Part shown: piece by piece, positions 1-9,702 of the stretch
How the letters are laid out: every line of letters begins with the position of its first letter
Position numbering within the stretch: the first letter of the stretch is position 1
Position numbers and translations under genes: made by a program
The notes under the pieces: model-generated
The model's input: the letters and a program-made list of their open reading frames with translations, nothing else
Told to the model about the DNA's origin: nothing
Databases searched by the model: none
NCBI RefSeq assembly: GCF_008369195.1
Contig: NZ_VOBC01000001.1
Span: 2,232,001-2,296,000 of the forward strand
DNA length: 64,000 nt
Reading direction: 5' to 3'
Source: Sporosarcina sp. ANT_H38
Lineage (GTDB): Bacteria; Bacillota; Bacilli; Bacillales_A; Planococcaceae

Positions 1-3000
1 CATCTGATTGCGGTTTACTAATCGATACAAGCTTAACAATTAAGGTTTTCCCTTTTTCAATCTCCACTTCTATTTCCTCACCGAGACGCATTCCATATAA
101 GAATTCTGGTGTGTCAATGACAGATACATCACCGAACTCTTTATTGGTCGTGGAATATTCTTTAAAGACTTTCGGATAAAGGGCATATGAAAGTATTTCA
201 TGACTCGTAACCGGACGCTCTAGCAAGCCATTCAATTCATCCCGCAGCTTTTCGAAATCGACATCTTCCAATAGCTCTCCTGGACGTACAGTAATTGCTT
301 GTCGTTCTTTTAAAATAATTTTTTGAAGTTCTTCTGGGAATCCACCGTATGGTTGTCCAATATACCCCTCGAAAAATTCAATAACTGATTCCGGGAAGTC
401 AATTGTCTTTCCGCGAACAAGGACCGACTTTTCATCGAGTTCATTTTGCACCATGAATAATGCCATATCTCCAACCACTTTGGATGAAGGCGTCACTTTC
501 ACGACGTCACCGAATAATAAGTTCACACGAGAATACATATCCTTCACTTCTTCCCAGCGCTCCCCTAAACCTACCGCCCTTGCTTGTTGCTGAAGGTTAG
601 AATACTGACCGCCAGGCATTTCGTGAACATAAATTTCCGAATGCGGACTCATCATACCACTTTCAAAGTGCTGATAATACTTCCTAACATCTTCCCAGTA
701 ATACGATAAGTTCTCAAGCGATTTCACATTTGCACGTACATTGCGCTTACCACCTTGTAACGCATAGTGTAAAGAGCTTGCCGACGGTTGTGAAGTTAGG
801 CCAGCCATCGAACCTAAAGCCGTGTCAACGATGTCTACGCCAGCCTCAATCGCTTTAGCATACATATAGATACCGTTCCCACTCGTATCATGTGAATGCA
901 AATGAATAGGGATATCAACCGTAGCTTTCAATTCAGAAACAAGGCGATATGCAGCTTCCGGTTTTAAAAGACCGGCCATATCTTTGATAGCAAGAATATG
1001 GGCTCCGGCTGACTCAAGTTCTTTTGCCATATTTTTATAATAATTTACCGTGTATTTCGCTCGAGAATCGTTAAGAATATCCCCTGTATAGCAAATTGCC
1101 GCTTCCGCAACTTTTCCTGCTTCCCGTGTAGCGTCAATTGCGACTTCCATGCCTTTTATCCAATTCAAACTGTCGAAGATACGGAATACATCAATACCGG
1201 CATCAGCTGACTTTTTAACAAACTCACGGATAACATTGTCCGGGTAATTCGTATAACCTACAGCATTTGCACCGCGGAAAAGCATTTGGAAAAGCACATT
1301 AGGAATTTGTTGACGCAGTTTTAACAACCTGTCCCATGGATCTTCTTTCAGGAACCTATAAGCAACATCAAATGTCGCCCCGCCCCACATTTCATAAGAA
1401 AACAGATCAGGCATCAGTCTTGCCGACTCGGCCGCAATTGACGTCATATCCGAAGTACGAACCCGCGTAGCTAACAAGGATTGGTGTGCATCACGGAATG
1501 TTGTATCCGTCAGCAGTACATCATCTTGTTCTTTGATCCACTTGATAAGTCCTTCTGCCCCCCGCTCGTCCAAAATCTGTTTTGTACCCGGTTTTGGCGG
1601 AGTAAGAAGGTCAACTATTGGTTTTCTTACAGGATGAAGTACCGGTTTCGACTGTTTACCGATTCCCGGGAATCCATTAACGGTAACATTTCCAATATAA
1701 TTCAACATCTTCGTTCCTCGGTCTTTACGGTTTGGGAACAGGAACAATTCCGGCGTCGAATCAATAAAACTCGTATTATAATTCCCTGTTAAGAAGTTTT
1801 TATGCTTCACAACATTCCCAAGAAACGGGATATTCGTTTTGATGCCTCGAATCCTAAACTCTTGTAAGTTTCTGTCCATCTTGGAAGCCGCTTCACGGAA
1901 CGTCATACCCCATGTAGACACTTTAACTAGTAAAGAATCATAATACGGCGTGATGACAGCACCTTGGAACCCGTTACCCGCGTCAAGACGGACACCGAAT
2001 CCGCCTCCAGATCGGTAAACAGATAATTTACCAGTATCAGGCATAAAGTCATTCAATGGATCCTCTGTTGTAACACGAGACTGAATCGCATATCCGAATA
2101 ACGGTATTTTGTCTTGTGTTGGAATACCAGTTTCACTATCGTGAAGGTTTTTTCCATTCGCAATATGGATTTGTGAGTGGACGATATCAATACCCGTCAC
2201 CATCTCCGTGATCGTATGCTCAACTTGAATGCGGGGATTTACTTCGATGAAATAAAACCGACCATCCGAGACGAGAAATTCTACGGTTCCGGCATTTTTA
2301 TAGTTAACATTTTTCATCACTTTTACTGCAGCGTCACAAATTTCTTCCCGCAATCCATCTTCAAGTGAAATAGAAGGTGCTATTTCAACGACTTTCTGGT
2401 GGCGACGCTGAATTGAACAATCCCGCTCGAACAGATGTATGACATTGCCATATGTATCCCCAAGAATTTGTACCTCGATATGTTTTGGCTTATCGATGTA
2501 TTTCTCAACGTACACTTCATCTGATCCGAATGCAGACTTCGCTTCTGACCGTGCACGTTCAAAAGCCTCGTTGACTTCTTCGGCAGAATTCACAATTCGC
2601 ATTCCGCGCCCTCCACCACCAAGGGATGCTTTAATGATGATTGGATAACCGTTCGATTCGCCGAATGTTGCGACTTCTGTAACTACAGTAACTGGACCAT
2701 CGCTACCTGGAATAACTGGAATACCTGCTTTAACAGCTTGCTCACGTGCTTTTACTTTATCTCCAAACATATCCAGTTGCTTAGAACTTGGGCCGATGAA
2801 AATGATTCCCTCTTCTTCTAAACGTCTTGCAAATTCTGTATTTTCGGCAAGAAATCCATAACCAGGATGAATCGCATTCGCGCCACAATCTTTCGCTATT
2901 GCGATAATCCCTTCGATATCTAGATAAGCATCGATCGGTTTCTTCCCTTCTCCAACAAGATATGACTCATCTGCCTTGTAACGATGGAATGACCCACTGT

Positions 3001-3112
3001 CTTCCGTTGAATAGATTCCAACCGTTGGAATCTTCAATTCGGTACAAGCTCGAAATACTCGTATTGCAATCTCTCCACGGTTGGCTACAAGAATTTTCTT
3101 AATCTGTTCCAT
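1..3112 (-). CDS. pycA: Pyruvate carboxylase, C-terminus outside window
   Basis: Biotin-dependent enzyme that carboxylates pyruvate to oxaloacetate and replenishes the TCA cycle; cytosolic tetramer. The minus strand stays open from the ATG at 3112 to the window edge, giving 1037 of the roughly 1145 residues usual for the family. The N-terminus (MEQIKKILVANRGEIAIRVF) is the classic biotin-carboxylase start, and the open frame continues through the carboxyltransferase region. The last visible residues, EKGKTLIVKL, lie just before the biotinyl domain, so the biotinyl lysine is not in view. A purine-rich ribosome site (aaaaggaag) precedes the start. It follows ftsW by 18 bp with no terminator, as in B. 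subtilis ylaN-ftsW-pycA. In B. subtilis the enzyme is stimulated by apo-DarB, whose gene is also in this window. Confidence 0.96.
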   Translation of the reverse strand, partial: MEQIKKILVANRGEIAIRVFRACTELKIPTVGIYSTEDSGSFHRYKADESYLVGEGKKPIDAYLDIEGIIAIAKDCGANAIHPGYGFLAENTEFARRLEEEGIIFIGPSSKQLDMFGDKVKAREQAVKAGIPVIPGSDGPVTVVTEVATFGESNGYPIIIKASLGGGGRGMRIVNSAEEVNEAFERARSEAKSAFGSDEVYVEKYIDKPKHIEVQILGDTYGNVIHLFERDCSIQRRHQKVVEIAPSISLEDGLREEICDAAVKVMKNVNYKNAGTVEFLVSDGRFYFIEVNPRIQVEHTITEMVTGIDIVHSQIHIANGKNLHDSETGIPTQDKIPLFGYAIQSRVTTEDPLNDFMPDTGKLSVYRSGGGFGVRLDAGNGFQGAVITPYYDSLLVKVSTWGMTFREAASKMDRNLQEFRIRGIKTNIPFLGNVVKHKNFLTGNYNTSFIDSTPELFLFPNRKDRGTKMLNYIGNVTVNGFPGIGKQSKPVLHPVRKPIVDLLTPPKPGTKQILDERGAEGLIKWIKEQDDVLLTDTTFRDAHQSLLATRVRTSDMTSIAAESARLMPDLFSYEMWGGATFDVAYRFLKEDPWDRLLKLRQQIPNVLFQMLFRGANAVGYTNYPDNVIREFVKKSADAGIDVFRIFDSLNWIKGMEVAIDATREAGKVAEAAICYTGDILNDSRAKYTVNYYKNMAKELESAGAHILAIKDMAGLLKPEAAYRLVSELKATVDIPIHLHSHDTSGNGIYMYAKAIEAGVDIVDTALGSMAGLTSQPSASSLHYALQGGKRNVRANVKSLENLSYYWEDVRKYYQHFESGMMSPHSEIYVHEMPGGQYSNLQQQARAVGLGERWEEVKDMYSRVNLLFGDVVKVTPSSKVVGDMALFMVQNELDEKSVLVRGKTIDFPESVIEFFEGYIGQPYGGFPEELQKIILKERQAITVRPGELLEDVDFEKLRDELNGLLERPVTSHEILSYALYPKVFKEYSTTNKEFGDVSVIDTPEFLYGMRLGEEIEVEIEKGKTLIVKLVSISKPQSD

Positions 3113-3130
3113 CACAAGGCACTTCCTTTT

Positions 3131-4294
3131 CTAATTGTTTTTTTCATATTTTACGAACATTGAGACATTCGTTAATATTCCTAAAGCTAAAGATAACAGA
3201 ATAACAGAAGTACCGCCATAGCTAATAAACGGCAAAGTAACCCCTGTAAGCGGTATCAACCCCGTTAGGCCGCCCAAATTTACGAATGTTTGAATTCCTA
3301 TCATACTTCCAATTCCTGCCGCTAGCATGCGTCCATGAGGATCTTTTGACTGAAGCGCAATAGATAACGCCCTCAAGACGATGAAACCCAGTCCGCCTAT
3401 CACGATAACAGCACCAAGAAGACCTAATTCTTCTGAAATTACCGCCATAATGACATCTGTTTGTGGTTCTGGTAAATACCCCATTTTCTGAATGGAATTA
3501 CCAAGGCCTCTCCCTTGCACGCCTCCAGAGCCGATAGCTATATAGCCATTCGCGATCTGATAACCAGACCCCTGGATATAATCGAAAGGATTTAGAAATG
3601 ATAGTAAACGCCCTGCCCTACTTGGAGTCATGATCGATTCCCATTTGAAATAAAGGACAAGCGCAGCAAAGACAAGACCCACAGAAATTATTCCGCTAAT
3701 TTTCAAAAATGTTCTTTTTTTAATACCGCTTGCTGCAAGGACGGAAAGTGCAGTGACGATGATAATGAACGAACCCCCGATATCTGTCTCGAGCATGATA
3801 GAACCGACTGCTAATACTAAAATTACTACAGGTGGTAATATTGATTGATTAATATTATCAATTGTTCCAGATTCGTATTTTTTTGCAAAAACACCTGAAA
3901 AATAGACAATTATCAGCAATTTCGCAACTTCCGAGGGTTGTAGATTACCAAAAGGTGTTGTTATCCAACTAGTCGCTCCTACATGATCACCTGTACCGAT
4001 GAAATGAACCAGAAACAATAGAAAAAGCATACCTATTACAGCAAAGATCATCAAATTTTTTCGTTTATAATTTTTATACGGGAAAAAAGCCGCCAAAAAG
4101 AAAGCGGGAATGGCTAGTTTTAAATTTGTCAACTGCTTTTGCAAATAATAATCAGCCGGATAATCATATCGGCCTACTGCAACAACCATACTTGAACTGT
4201 AAATCATAACTAGTCCGAATAAACAAAGTAACAGGTAGACAAAAAACAGTGGGAAATCAAAATAGCGAAATAGCTTTTTAGTATAAGTTTTCAT
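3131..4294 (-). CDS. ftsW: SEDS peptidoglycan glycosyltransferase FtsW
   Basis: Integral membrane lipid II polymerase that works with a class B PBP at the division septum. The 387 residues show about ten hydrophobic segments typical of SEDS proteins, with an early MIYSSS segment, the PSEVAK motif near residue 130, and the conserved C-terminal block LPFISYGGTS. The start has the ribosome site aagaggtaac. Gene order ylaN-ftsW-pycA matches B. subtilis and supports FtsW over RodA or SpoVE. A terminator hairpin lies between ylaN and this gene, so ftsW may be read from its own promoter or by read-through, and it probably shares a message with pycA. Confidence 0.93.
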   Translation of the reverse strand: MKTYTKKLFRYFDFPLFFVYLLLCLFGLVMIYSSSMVVAVGRYDYPADYYLQKQLTNLKLAIPAFFLAAFFPYKNYKRKNLMIFAVIGMLFLLFLVHFIGTGDHVGATSWITTPFGNLQPSEVAKLLIIVYFSGVFAKKYESGTIDNINQSILPPVVILVLAVGSIMLETDIGGSFIIIVTALSVLAASGIKKRTFLKISGIISVGLVFAALVLYFKWESIMTPSRAGRLLSFLNPFDYIQGSGYQIANGYIAIGSGGVQGRGLGNSIQKMGYLPEPQTDVIMAVISEELGLLGAVIVIGGLGFIVLRALSIALQSKDPHGRMLAAGIGSMIGIQTFVNLGGLTGLIPLTGVTLPFISYGGTSVILLSLALGILTNVSMFVKYEKNN

Positions 4295-4316
4295 AGGTTA
4301 CCTCTTTTTCATTAAA

Positions 4317-4353
4317 CAAAAAACTCAAACCATTATGTCAGTTTGAGTTTTCG
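4317..4353 (-). terminator. Intrinsic terminator between ylaN and ftsW
   Basis: Perfect 10 bp stem (4321-4330 with 4341-4350) around a 10-nt loop, followed on the minus strand by TTTTTTGTTT. It sits directly after the ylaN stop codon. Confidence 0.85.
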
Positions 4354-4355
4354 GC

Positions 4356-4637
4356 TTATTTTCTCGTATATACTTCGTGCAAAACCGTCATTTCTTTCTC
4401 AAGTAAAGAAAGAATTTCATTTCCCTTTGTACGCTCAATCAAGCCTAGCTTAACGGCAAATTCAATTTCACGTGACAGGCCATACATTTGTGTATCTAAC
4501 ACTTCTTCGTAGAGTGGACACTGAGGCATCGTCAAATGATCCATCTGTACTTTTATAAGTTGACCGATCTTATCGGCATCTGCTTGAAGTTGCTTCAATG
4601 CCTTTTCCTGATACGTTTCCTGCAATTCTATATCCAT
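4356..4637 (-). CDS. ylaN: YlaN family protein (UPF0358), iron-response factor
   Basis: Small acidic helical protein of 93 residues, the family's normal length, beginning [17 protein letters not shown] and containing the conserved stretch [19 protein letters not shown]. In B. subtilis YlaN is important when iron is scarce and has been reported to bind Fur and relieve its repression. It has no membrane segment. The ATG follows a gatgggggcg ribosome site. It is divergent from ylaL across about 185 bp and is closed by an intrinsic terminator before ftsW. Assignment rests on sequence and on conserved position upstream of ftsW-pycA. Confidence 0.9.
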   Translation of the reverse strand: MDIELQETYQEKALKQLQADADKIGQLIKVQMDHLTMPQCPLYEEVLDTQMYGLSREIEFAVKLGLIERTKGNEILSLLEKEMTVLHEVYTRK

Positions 4638-4822
4638 GAGGACGCCCCCATCAAACTTTTATTTCTTAATGGTTATTATCAATAAATTGTATCTTTCAAA
4701 AGAGGAAAAAGCAAGCGTTTTCCATTTGACGTTATCCAACATAAAGCAAAAGCTTTTCCTTGGGGCATCAAAGCGTTATACTAGAAACAAAAGATAATTT
4801 AATTTAGTTGGGGGATATTCAT

Positions 4823-5323
4823 TTGGAATCAATAATTCCGATTAAAGGAAATGTGCGTCATGTCATCACACTTGACCCGACAGTATGGATTTTCGACGAT
4901 CGTCGCGTTGATTTGAAAACGTACTTCACAGAAAGTCATATTGAAAAAGACGAACTGGAAGAATATAAAAAAGATATGGGGAAACATTGGTCCCGTGAAA
5001 TAATGGAAGGCGCCACTTTCCCACCAACCCTGGAAACAGAAAAAAAGTTTGAAAAACGAAAAGTTCTTACTGGAACGTATGGCATTCAATTAAAGCATTT
5101 TTTAAAAATCGCTGAACCTGCCACTAATGCACAAACACTTGCTTTTGAAACATCAGACGGCGAAAGTCACTCATTCCCACTTACAAAAGTCGATGATATC
5201 ATTTTCAAATTCAGCGACGAAGGTAAACCGCTACTTGAGGGCGGTCCGGTTCACATCGTCTTCAAAGACGGTTCGAACAATGATAATCCGATTCGCAACG
5301 TCATTGCGATCCGAGTTGACTGA
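4823..5323 (+). CDS. ylaL: YlaL family protein, function unknown
   Basis: Uncharacterised cytosolic protein conserved in Bacillales. I choose the TTG at 4823 (MESIIPIKGN, 166 residues) because the GGGGG ribosome site at about 4810-4815 is 7-8 nt upstream. The alternative TTG at 4808 would overlap that site. The recognisable core is ITLDPTVWIFDDRRVDL near the N-terminus, and the C-terminus is GSNNDNPIRNVIAIRVD. No catalytic motif or signal peptide is seen. The next gene, ylaI, has its GGAGG inside the stop region of this one, so the two are probably translated from one message. The name comes from similarity and synteny (ylaL, ylaI and ylaH near ylaN). Confidence 0.75.
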   Translation: MESIIPIKGNVRHVITLDPTVWIFDDRRVDLKTYFTESHIEKDELEEYKKDMGKHWSREIMEGATFPPTLETEKKFEKRKVLTGTYGIQLKHFLKIAEPATNAQTLAFETSDGESHSFPLTKVDDIIFKFSDEGKPLLEGGPVHIVFKDGSNNDNPIRNVIAIRVD

Positions 5324-5336
5324 AGGAGGATTTCCA

Positions 5337-5540
5337 ATGCGTGTAAAATGCGTCATTTGTGACAATGTCGGACAACTACCCGACGATTTGCCCTTAGCAA
5401 AAACACTCCGAAATCGTCCTATCCATACGTATATGTGTCAGGAATGCAACAATCGAATTTCCGAAAAAACGATTGCACGGATTGCGACTGGAAACTTCAC
5501 TTTCTACCGCAGTTCCCATTCAATTGAAAAAGATTTCTGA
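5337..5540 (+). CDS. ylaI: YlaI family zinc-ribbon protein (DUF2197)
   Basis: A 67-residue protein starting at the ATG at 5337 behind a strong AAGGAGGA site that overlaps the ylaL stop. Two CxxC knuckles (CVIC near residue 5 and CQEC near residue 36) form a probable zinc ribbon. The rest, ending ATGNFTFYRSSHS, is conserved in Bacillales YlaI. Function is unknown; the fold suggests a nucleic-acid or protein contact. A longer frame with the same stop starts inside ylaL but lacks a ribosome site. Confidence 0.8.
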   Translation: MRVKCVICDNVGQLPDDLPLAKTLRNRPIHTYMCQECNNRISEKTIARIATGNFTFYRSSHSIEKDF

Positions 5541-5610
5541 GAAAAGCATAGAGCACCATTTTTCAACGCAATAGTAAGACGGATTAAGGATGGTAATCTA
5601 AGTTTGCTAC

Positions 5611-5660
5611 GTCATGTCGCAACAAGGAGAGGAATGAAGTTCAATCCTCCCCACTGCATG
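5611..5660. repeat. Dispersed intergenic repeat R, copy 1
   Basis: Shares the core TGTCGCAACAAGGAG...GGATG-AGTTCAATCC...CACTGCAT with copies at 29923-29994 and 56115-56175. It lies in the ylaI-ylaH gap next to a terminator and shows no coding potential. Confidence 0.6.
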
Positions 5661-5716
5661 GCGTTGGAGGCTAAACACTGCTGCAGTTGAAAAACATATA
5701 TTTTCTTATCTTCAAA

Positions 5717-5757
5717 AAAAGAAGACTCCATCAAATGATGGAGTCTTCTTTTTTTTC
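5717..5757. terminator. Bidirectional terminator between ylaI and ylaH
   Basis: 12 bp perfect stem (5721-5732 with 5737-5748), loop AAAT, with A-runs on the left and T-runs on the right, so it can end transcripts from both sides. The ylaH stop codon lies inside the stem. Confidence 0.9.
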
Positions 5758-6078
5758 TTTATATTCATTCATCCTGCGAACTCGGTAGATGATTAAAATA
5801 AGAGCTGCAACGATAAGACCTTCCACAATCGGAAGGAAAAATCCAAGAAATGTCAAAATCAGACAGCCGATAAATAGGAATGTATAGATGACTAAAGTCT
5901 GTAAAGGCTTTAGTTTTCTAGCGAATCCTAGTTTATAAACAATTGCCGACATGAGGAAGACGAGGGCGAAAAGTACATAACCGGCAGCCGTATAGGAAGG
6001 CATCACTTCGTAAATAAAGCGTGCAATACCTGACATTTTTCCGAATACGAAATCTGTTTCCCCAACACTAGCACTCAT
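5731..6078 (-). CDS. ylaH: YlaH-like membrane protein
   Basis: A 115-residue protein with three predicted membrane segments (about residues 30-50, 60-80 and 82-100) and a charged C-terminal tail ending in RRMNEYKEKKEDSII. It matches the YlaH family of Bacillales in size, layout and location next to typA. Function unknown. A GAAGGGAATG ribosome site precedes the ATG. The 3' end runs into the shared terminator stem. Confidence 0.8.
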   Translation of the reverse strand: MSASVGETDFVFGKMSGIARFIYEVMPSYTAAGYVLFALVFLMSAIVYKLGFARKLKPLQTLVIYTFLFIGCLILTFLGFFLPIVEGLIVAALILIIYRVRRMNEYKEKKEDSII

Positions 6079-6250
6079 TCAACACATTCCCTTCTGTAAA
6101 GCGTTCTAGTAAGTCGGGATGCTTGAGTCCCACCGCTATTAAAGGACCTCATAGAAAGCGTACCTGACCCCTTTCAGTCGACTAGACCTGCAAGAGGTAG
6201 GTACTCAGGATGCTTTCTTTTACTAAAATCACTATTAGTTTGAAAAATTA

Positions 6251-8080
6251 TTATTTCTTTTTCTGAACACGTTCGCGCTCATTTTTGTCAAGTATCTTCT
6301 TACGAAGTCTGATTGATACTGGCGTTACTTCGCAATACTCGTCGTCATCCAGATATTGTAACGCTTCTTCAAGCGACATAATACGTGGTTTTTTAGTTGA
6401 AACTGTCTGGTCTTTAGAAGCTGAACGAACGTTTGTCGCTTGTTTCGCTTTCGTTAAGTTGATTGTCAAATCAGTTTCGCGTGTATTTTCACCAACAACC
6501 ATTCCAGCGTAGATCTCAGTTCCGGCACCAACAAACATGATTCCGCGATCTTCCAATTGCATGATGCTGTAAGGTGTAGCCGTTCCGTTCTCCATTGAAA
6601 CTAGAACACCATTTCTACGGCCACCGACTCTACCTTTTGACATTGGCTGGTAAGAATCGAACGTATGGTTCATAATTCCGTAACCTCTTGTCAATGTAAG
6701 GAATTCAGTTGAATATCCGATCAATCCTCGTGCAGGTACATTGAATATTAAACGAACTTGTCCGTTACCATTGTTGATCATGTCGAGCATTTCACCTTTA
6801 CGCTCACCAATTGACTCGATGATACTACCAGTATGCTCTTCAGGAATGTCAATTTGTAAACGTTCAATAGGCTCACAACGAACGCCATCAATTTCTTTTA
6901 CGATTACTGAAGGTTTCGAAACTTGTAATTCAAACCCTTCACGACGCATGTTTTCAATAAGGATTGAAAGATGAAGCTCACCGCGACCTGAAACAGTCCA
7001 TGCATCAGGTGAATCAGTTGGATCTACACGAAGAGAAACGTCAGTTTGCAATTGTGATTGAAGGCGTTCGTCGATTTTTCTAGACGTTACCCATTTACCT
7101 TCTTTACCCGCAAACGGGCTATTGTTTACAAGGAATGTCATTTGAAGCGTTGGTTCGTCAATGAACAATTCCGGAAGTGCTTCCAGATGATCTGCAGGAC
7201 AGATTGTTTCACCTACGTCAATTGCTTCCATTCCAGATACAGCAACAAGATCTCCAGAGAAAGCTTCTTGGATATCTACGCGTTTCAAACCAAGGAATCC
7301 GGACATCTTTGTAACACGGTAGCTTTTCACAGTACCGTCACGCTTCATAACTGAAACCGATTGTCCAACTTGCATCGTTCCACGGAAAATCCGTCCGATA
7401 CCGATACGGCCGACATAATCGCTGTAGTCAAGAAGTGATACTTGGAACTGTAAAGGCTCGTCGCGATTATCAATCGGAGCTGGGATATGTTCTAGAATTG
7501 CGTCATAAAGTACACGCAATGTTTCTTCTTGTGTTGAAATGTCTGGTGATTCGCTTGCAGTACCGTTGAATCCTGAAGCATAAATAACAGGGAATTCAAG
7601 TTGTTCGTCATTAGCATCAAGTTCGATGAATAACTCAAGAACTTCATCAACTACTTCTTCCGGACGAGCAAATTCACGGTCAATTTTATTAACGACAACG
7701 ATTGGTTTCAAGTTCTGCTCAAGCGCTTTTTTCAGTACAAAACGCGTTTGTGGCATACACCCTTCGTATGAATCGACAACAAGAATTACACCATCTACCA
7801 TTTTCAAAATACGTTCCACTTCTCCGCCGAAATCAGCGTGACCTGGTGTATCCAAAATGTTGATTTTTGTATCTTTATATTCAATTGCTGTATTCTTTGC
7901 AAGAATCGTAATTCCGCGTTCACGTTCAATTTCATTTGAGTCCATTGCACGTTCATCTACTTGTTCGTTAGAACGGAAGATTCCCGATTGCTTTAAAAGT
8001 TGATCGACAAGCGTCGTTTTTCCGTGGTCGACGTGGGCGATAATTGCTATGTTACGTAAGTCACTTCTAAGTTTAGTCAT
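6251..8080 (-). CDS. typA: Ribosome-associated GTPase TypA/BipA
   Basis: Translational GTPase related to EF-G, involved in ribosome assembly and stress or low-temperature growth. The G1 motif AHVDHGKT is at about residues 15-22, G2 is in the ERGITI switch, G3 is DTPGHADF and G4 is NKID. These are followed by domain II, EF-G-like domains III and V, and the BipA-specific C-terminal domain ending in basic residues (RERVQKKK). Its 609 residues match the family length. The start has a TGGAGTG ribosome site. It is divergent from ylaF, the order seen in B. subtilis (ylaF-ylaG). Confidence 0.96.
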   Translation of the reverse strand: MTKLRSDLRNIAIIAHVDHGKTTLVDQLLKQSGIFRSNEQVDERAMDSNEIERERGITILAKNTAIEYKDTKINILDTPGHADFGGEVERILKMVDGVILVVDSYEGCMPQTRFVLKKALEQNLKPIVVVNKIDREFARPEEVVDEVLELFIELDANDEQLEFPVIYASGFNGTASESPDISTQEETLRVLYDAILEHIPAPIDNRDEPLQFQVSLLDYSDYVGRIGIGRIFRGTMQVGQSVSVMKRDGTVKSYRVTKMSGFLGLKRVDIQEAFSGDLVAVSGMEAIDVGETICPADHLEALPELFIDEPTLQMTFLVNNSPFAGKEGKWVTSRKIDERLQSQLQTDVSLRVDPTDSPDAWTVSGRGELHLSILIENMRREGFELQVSKPSVIVKEIDGVRCEPIERLQIDIPEEHTGSIIESIGERKGEMLDMINNGNGQVRLIFNVPARGLIGYSTEFLTLTRGYGIMNHTFDSYQPMSKGRVGGRRNGVLVSMENGTATPYSIMQLEDRGIMFVGAGTEIYAGMVVGENTRETDLTINLTKAKQATNVRSASKDQTVSTKKPRIMSLEEALQYLDDDEYCEVTPVSIRLRKKILDKNERERVQKKK

Positions 8081-8179
8081 GATTTCACTCCATTATTCTT
8101 TTTTCGGTTGATTAACTGTGTTATTATAGCACATGTATTGATAATTCGAAAACATTTAATTGTAGATGGAGGTATTTTT

Positions 8180-8365
8180 TTGAAAAACATCAAATGGATT
8201 TTCGTTTTTTATGCCATTGCCGCTGTCGCTTCAATGTGTGCAATCGGTGTCGCAGTCGGCATGAGCAGCCCTACGATTGCAATTATAGCAATCGTTGCAT
8301 TAATCCTAATTATGGGTAACGGATTTAAAACAAAAAAGAAATATAGAGAACAAGGTCTACTTTAA
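8180..8365 (+). CDS. ylaF: YlaF-like small membrane protein (DUF5325)
   Basis: A 61-residue protein from a TTG at 8180, chosen because GATGGAGG lies 7 nt upstream; the longer in-frame extension from 8108 has no such site. Two hydrophobic segments (about residues 3-26 and 30-46) are followed by a basic tail, NGFKTKKKYREQGLL. It resembles DUF5325/YlaF and is divergent from typA, as in B. subtilis. Function unknown. Confidence 0.75.
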   Translation: MKNIKWIFVFYAIAAVASMCAIGVAVGMSSPTIAIIAIVALILIMGNGFKTKKKYREQGLL

Positions 8366-8431
8366 TAATACACTTTTCAAATGTGACGTTTCAGGGTAAT
8401 CGGTGTATCCGGTACTTGTAACGTCCTTTTT

Positions 8432-9226
8432 TTATTGTTTTAGATGGATATAGTTTGTCACTATATCTTGATGTAATCCAGGCCTCGCTACTATAAAAGT
8501 ATCCTGCCCAAGAAGATGCGGGATATCCCCTTTCATGTTTGTTGCAACAGCACCTACCTCCTGCGCAATAACAATTCCACCGGCAATATCCCACGGCGAC
8601 AACCTCATAGACATATATGCATCCAGCCTTCCAGAAGAGACATATGCAAGCTCCAGCGCTGCTGATCCATATGACCTTGTCCCTCTGCATGTTTTAATCA
8701 GTTCAATAATTTTTTCGTTATCGACGAAGCTATTCGGAGCTACCCAACTTGCATTAATCCCAATAACAGCATCCGCTAGTGGTGTAATCTCCAATTGTGG
8801 CAGCCTTTCATCATTGAAGTAAGCTCCCCCGTCTTTAACGGCATGATAAAAATCATCACGCATCACATCATAAATATAACCAAGCATCCCGACACCGTCC
8901 GCATATATTCCAAGTGAAATGGCGAAATTCCGCTTTTGGTGAATGAAATTCATCGTTCCATCTATAGGGTCGAGCATCCAAACAACCCCTGCTAGCGTCT
9001 GAACATCATCACCAAATCCTTCTTCGCCCAAAATCCTATGATTAGGAAAATCCCTTTTGATCCTGCTGATGAAAAATTGCTCAATTTCCCTATCTATATT
9101 CGTCACTAGGTCATTCGCACTCGATTTTGAATCGATATCGATTTGATTGAAAAAGGACACGCGAATTTTATGACCCGCTTCTTTTATCAATGACTTAGCA
9201 TAACGATCGATAATTCCCCATTCCAC
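8432..9226 (-). CDS. suhB: Inositol monophosphatase family protein (YktC/SuhB)
   Basis: Mg-dependent, Li-sensitive phosphatase fold hydrolysing inositol-1-phosphate or related sugar phosphates. The metal-site motifs are present: GEEGFG near residue 66, WMLDPIDGTMNF near 83-94, and SPWDIAGGIVIAQEVG near 209-224. Its 264 residues match the family. The ATG follows GGAAGGAG. In B. subtilis the orthologue yktC lies beside yktA and yktB, as here. The true substrate cannot be told from sequence. Confidence 0.9.
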   Translation of the reverse strand: MEWGIIDRYAKSLIKEAGHKIRVSFFNQIDIDSKSSANDLVTNIDREIEQFFISRIKRDFPNHRILGEEGFGDDVQTLAGVVWMLDPIDGTMNFIHQKRNFAISLGIYADGVGMLGYIYDVMRDDFYHAVKDGGAYFNDERLPQLEITPLADAVIGINASWVAPNSFVDNEKIIELIKTCRGTRSYGSAALELAYVSSGRLDAYMSMRLSPWDIAGGIVIAQEVGAVATNMKGDIPHLLGQDTFIVARPGLHQDIVTNYIHLKQ

Positions 9227-9270
9227 AAAACCACTCCTTCCATAACGACCATCTATAGTACACTATATCG

Positions 9271-9327
9271 AAAAAGGCATCCCATTACACTATCCCTGTT
9301 TCTAAAGGATGTGTAAGGATGCCTTTT
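9271..9327 (-). terminator. Terminator after the small gene at 9346-9543
   Basis: Inverted arms AAAAGGCATCC and GGATGCCTTTT separated by a long loop, with a T-run on the minus strand immediately before suhB. The large loop lowers confidence. Confidence 0.6.
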
Positions 9328-9345
9328 CTGGTGTGCCAATCAGAA

Positions 9346-9543
9346 TCATGCAAAGCCATTTAGTATCTCCAACTCACGGTGAATCTCCATAAGCCTATGC
9401 TCGCTTTTCATTTTCTGCTTTGCATCCTCTTCTTGCACAGCATCGAAAAGTGTTGCAAGTTCGTAATCGAGTTCTAGGTTAAGTAGCTTAACATATTCTT
9501 TCTCTACATCAGCTTTGCGAATAACATGGACGACTTGTTTCAT
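9346..9543 (-). CDS. Small helical protein of unknown function
   Basis: A 65-residue charged protein with no membrane segment. I take the ATG at 9543 (MKQVVHVIRKADVEKEYVKL) because AAAGGGG sits 7 nt upstream; the GTG at 9552 would touch that site. The sequence is rich in Glu, Lys and Leu with heptad-like spacing, suggesting paired helices. I do not recognise a named family. It is divergent from yktB and has its own terminator, which supports it as a real gene. Confidence 0.65.
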   Translation of the reverse strand: MKQVVHVIRKADVEKEYVKLLNLELDYELATLFDAVQEEDAKQKMKSEHRLMEIHRELEILNGFA

Positions 9544-9702
9544 AGTTGACACCCCTTTTTCTTTATAAAGTCCAAATTTTCGGTTAGTTATAATTAAAAT
9601 ATGCTACAACTAAATTTTGCTCTAGTTATAAGCCTTGTTACTAAAGATTGTTCCCCGATTTCTGTTATGATAAACGTCTAAATGTAATTGGGGGTAATGA
9701 AT

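Noticed and set aside
1481..1792. Plus-strand ORF opposite pycA
   Set aside because: Antisense shadow of the clear pyruvate carboxylase frame; no ribosome site or recognisable motif.
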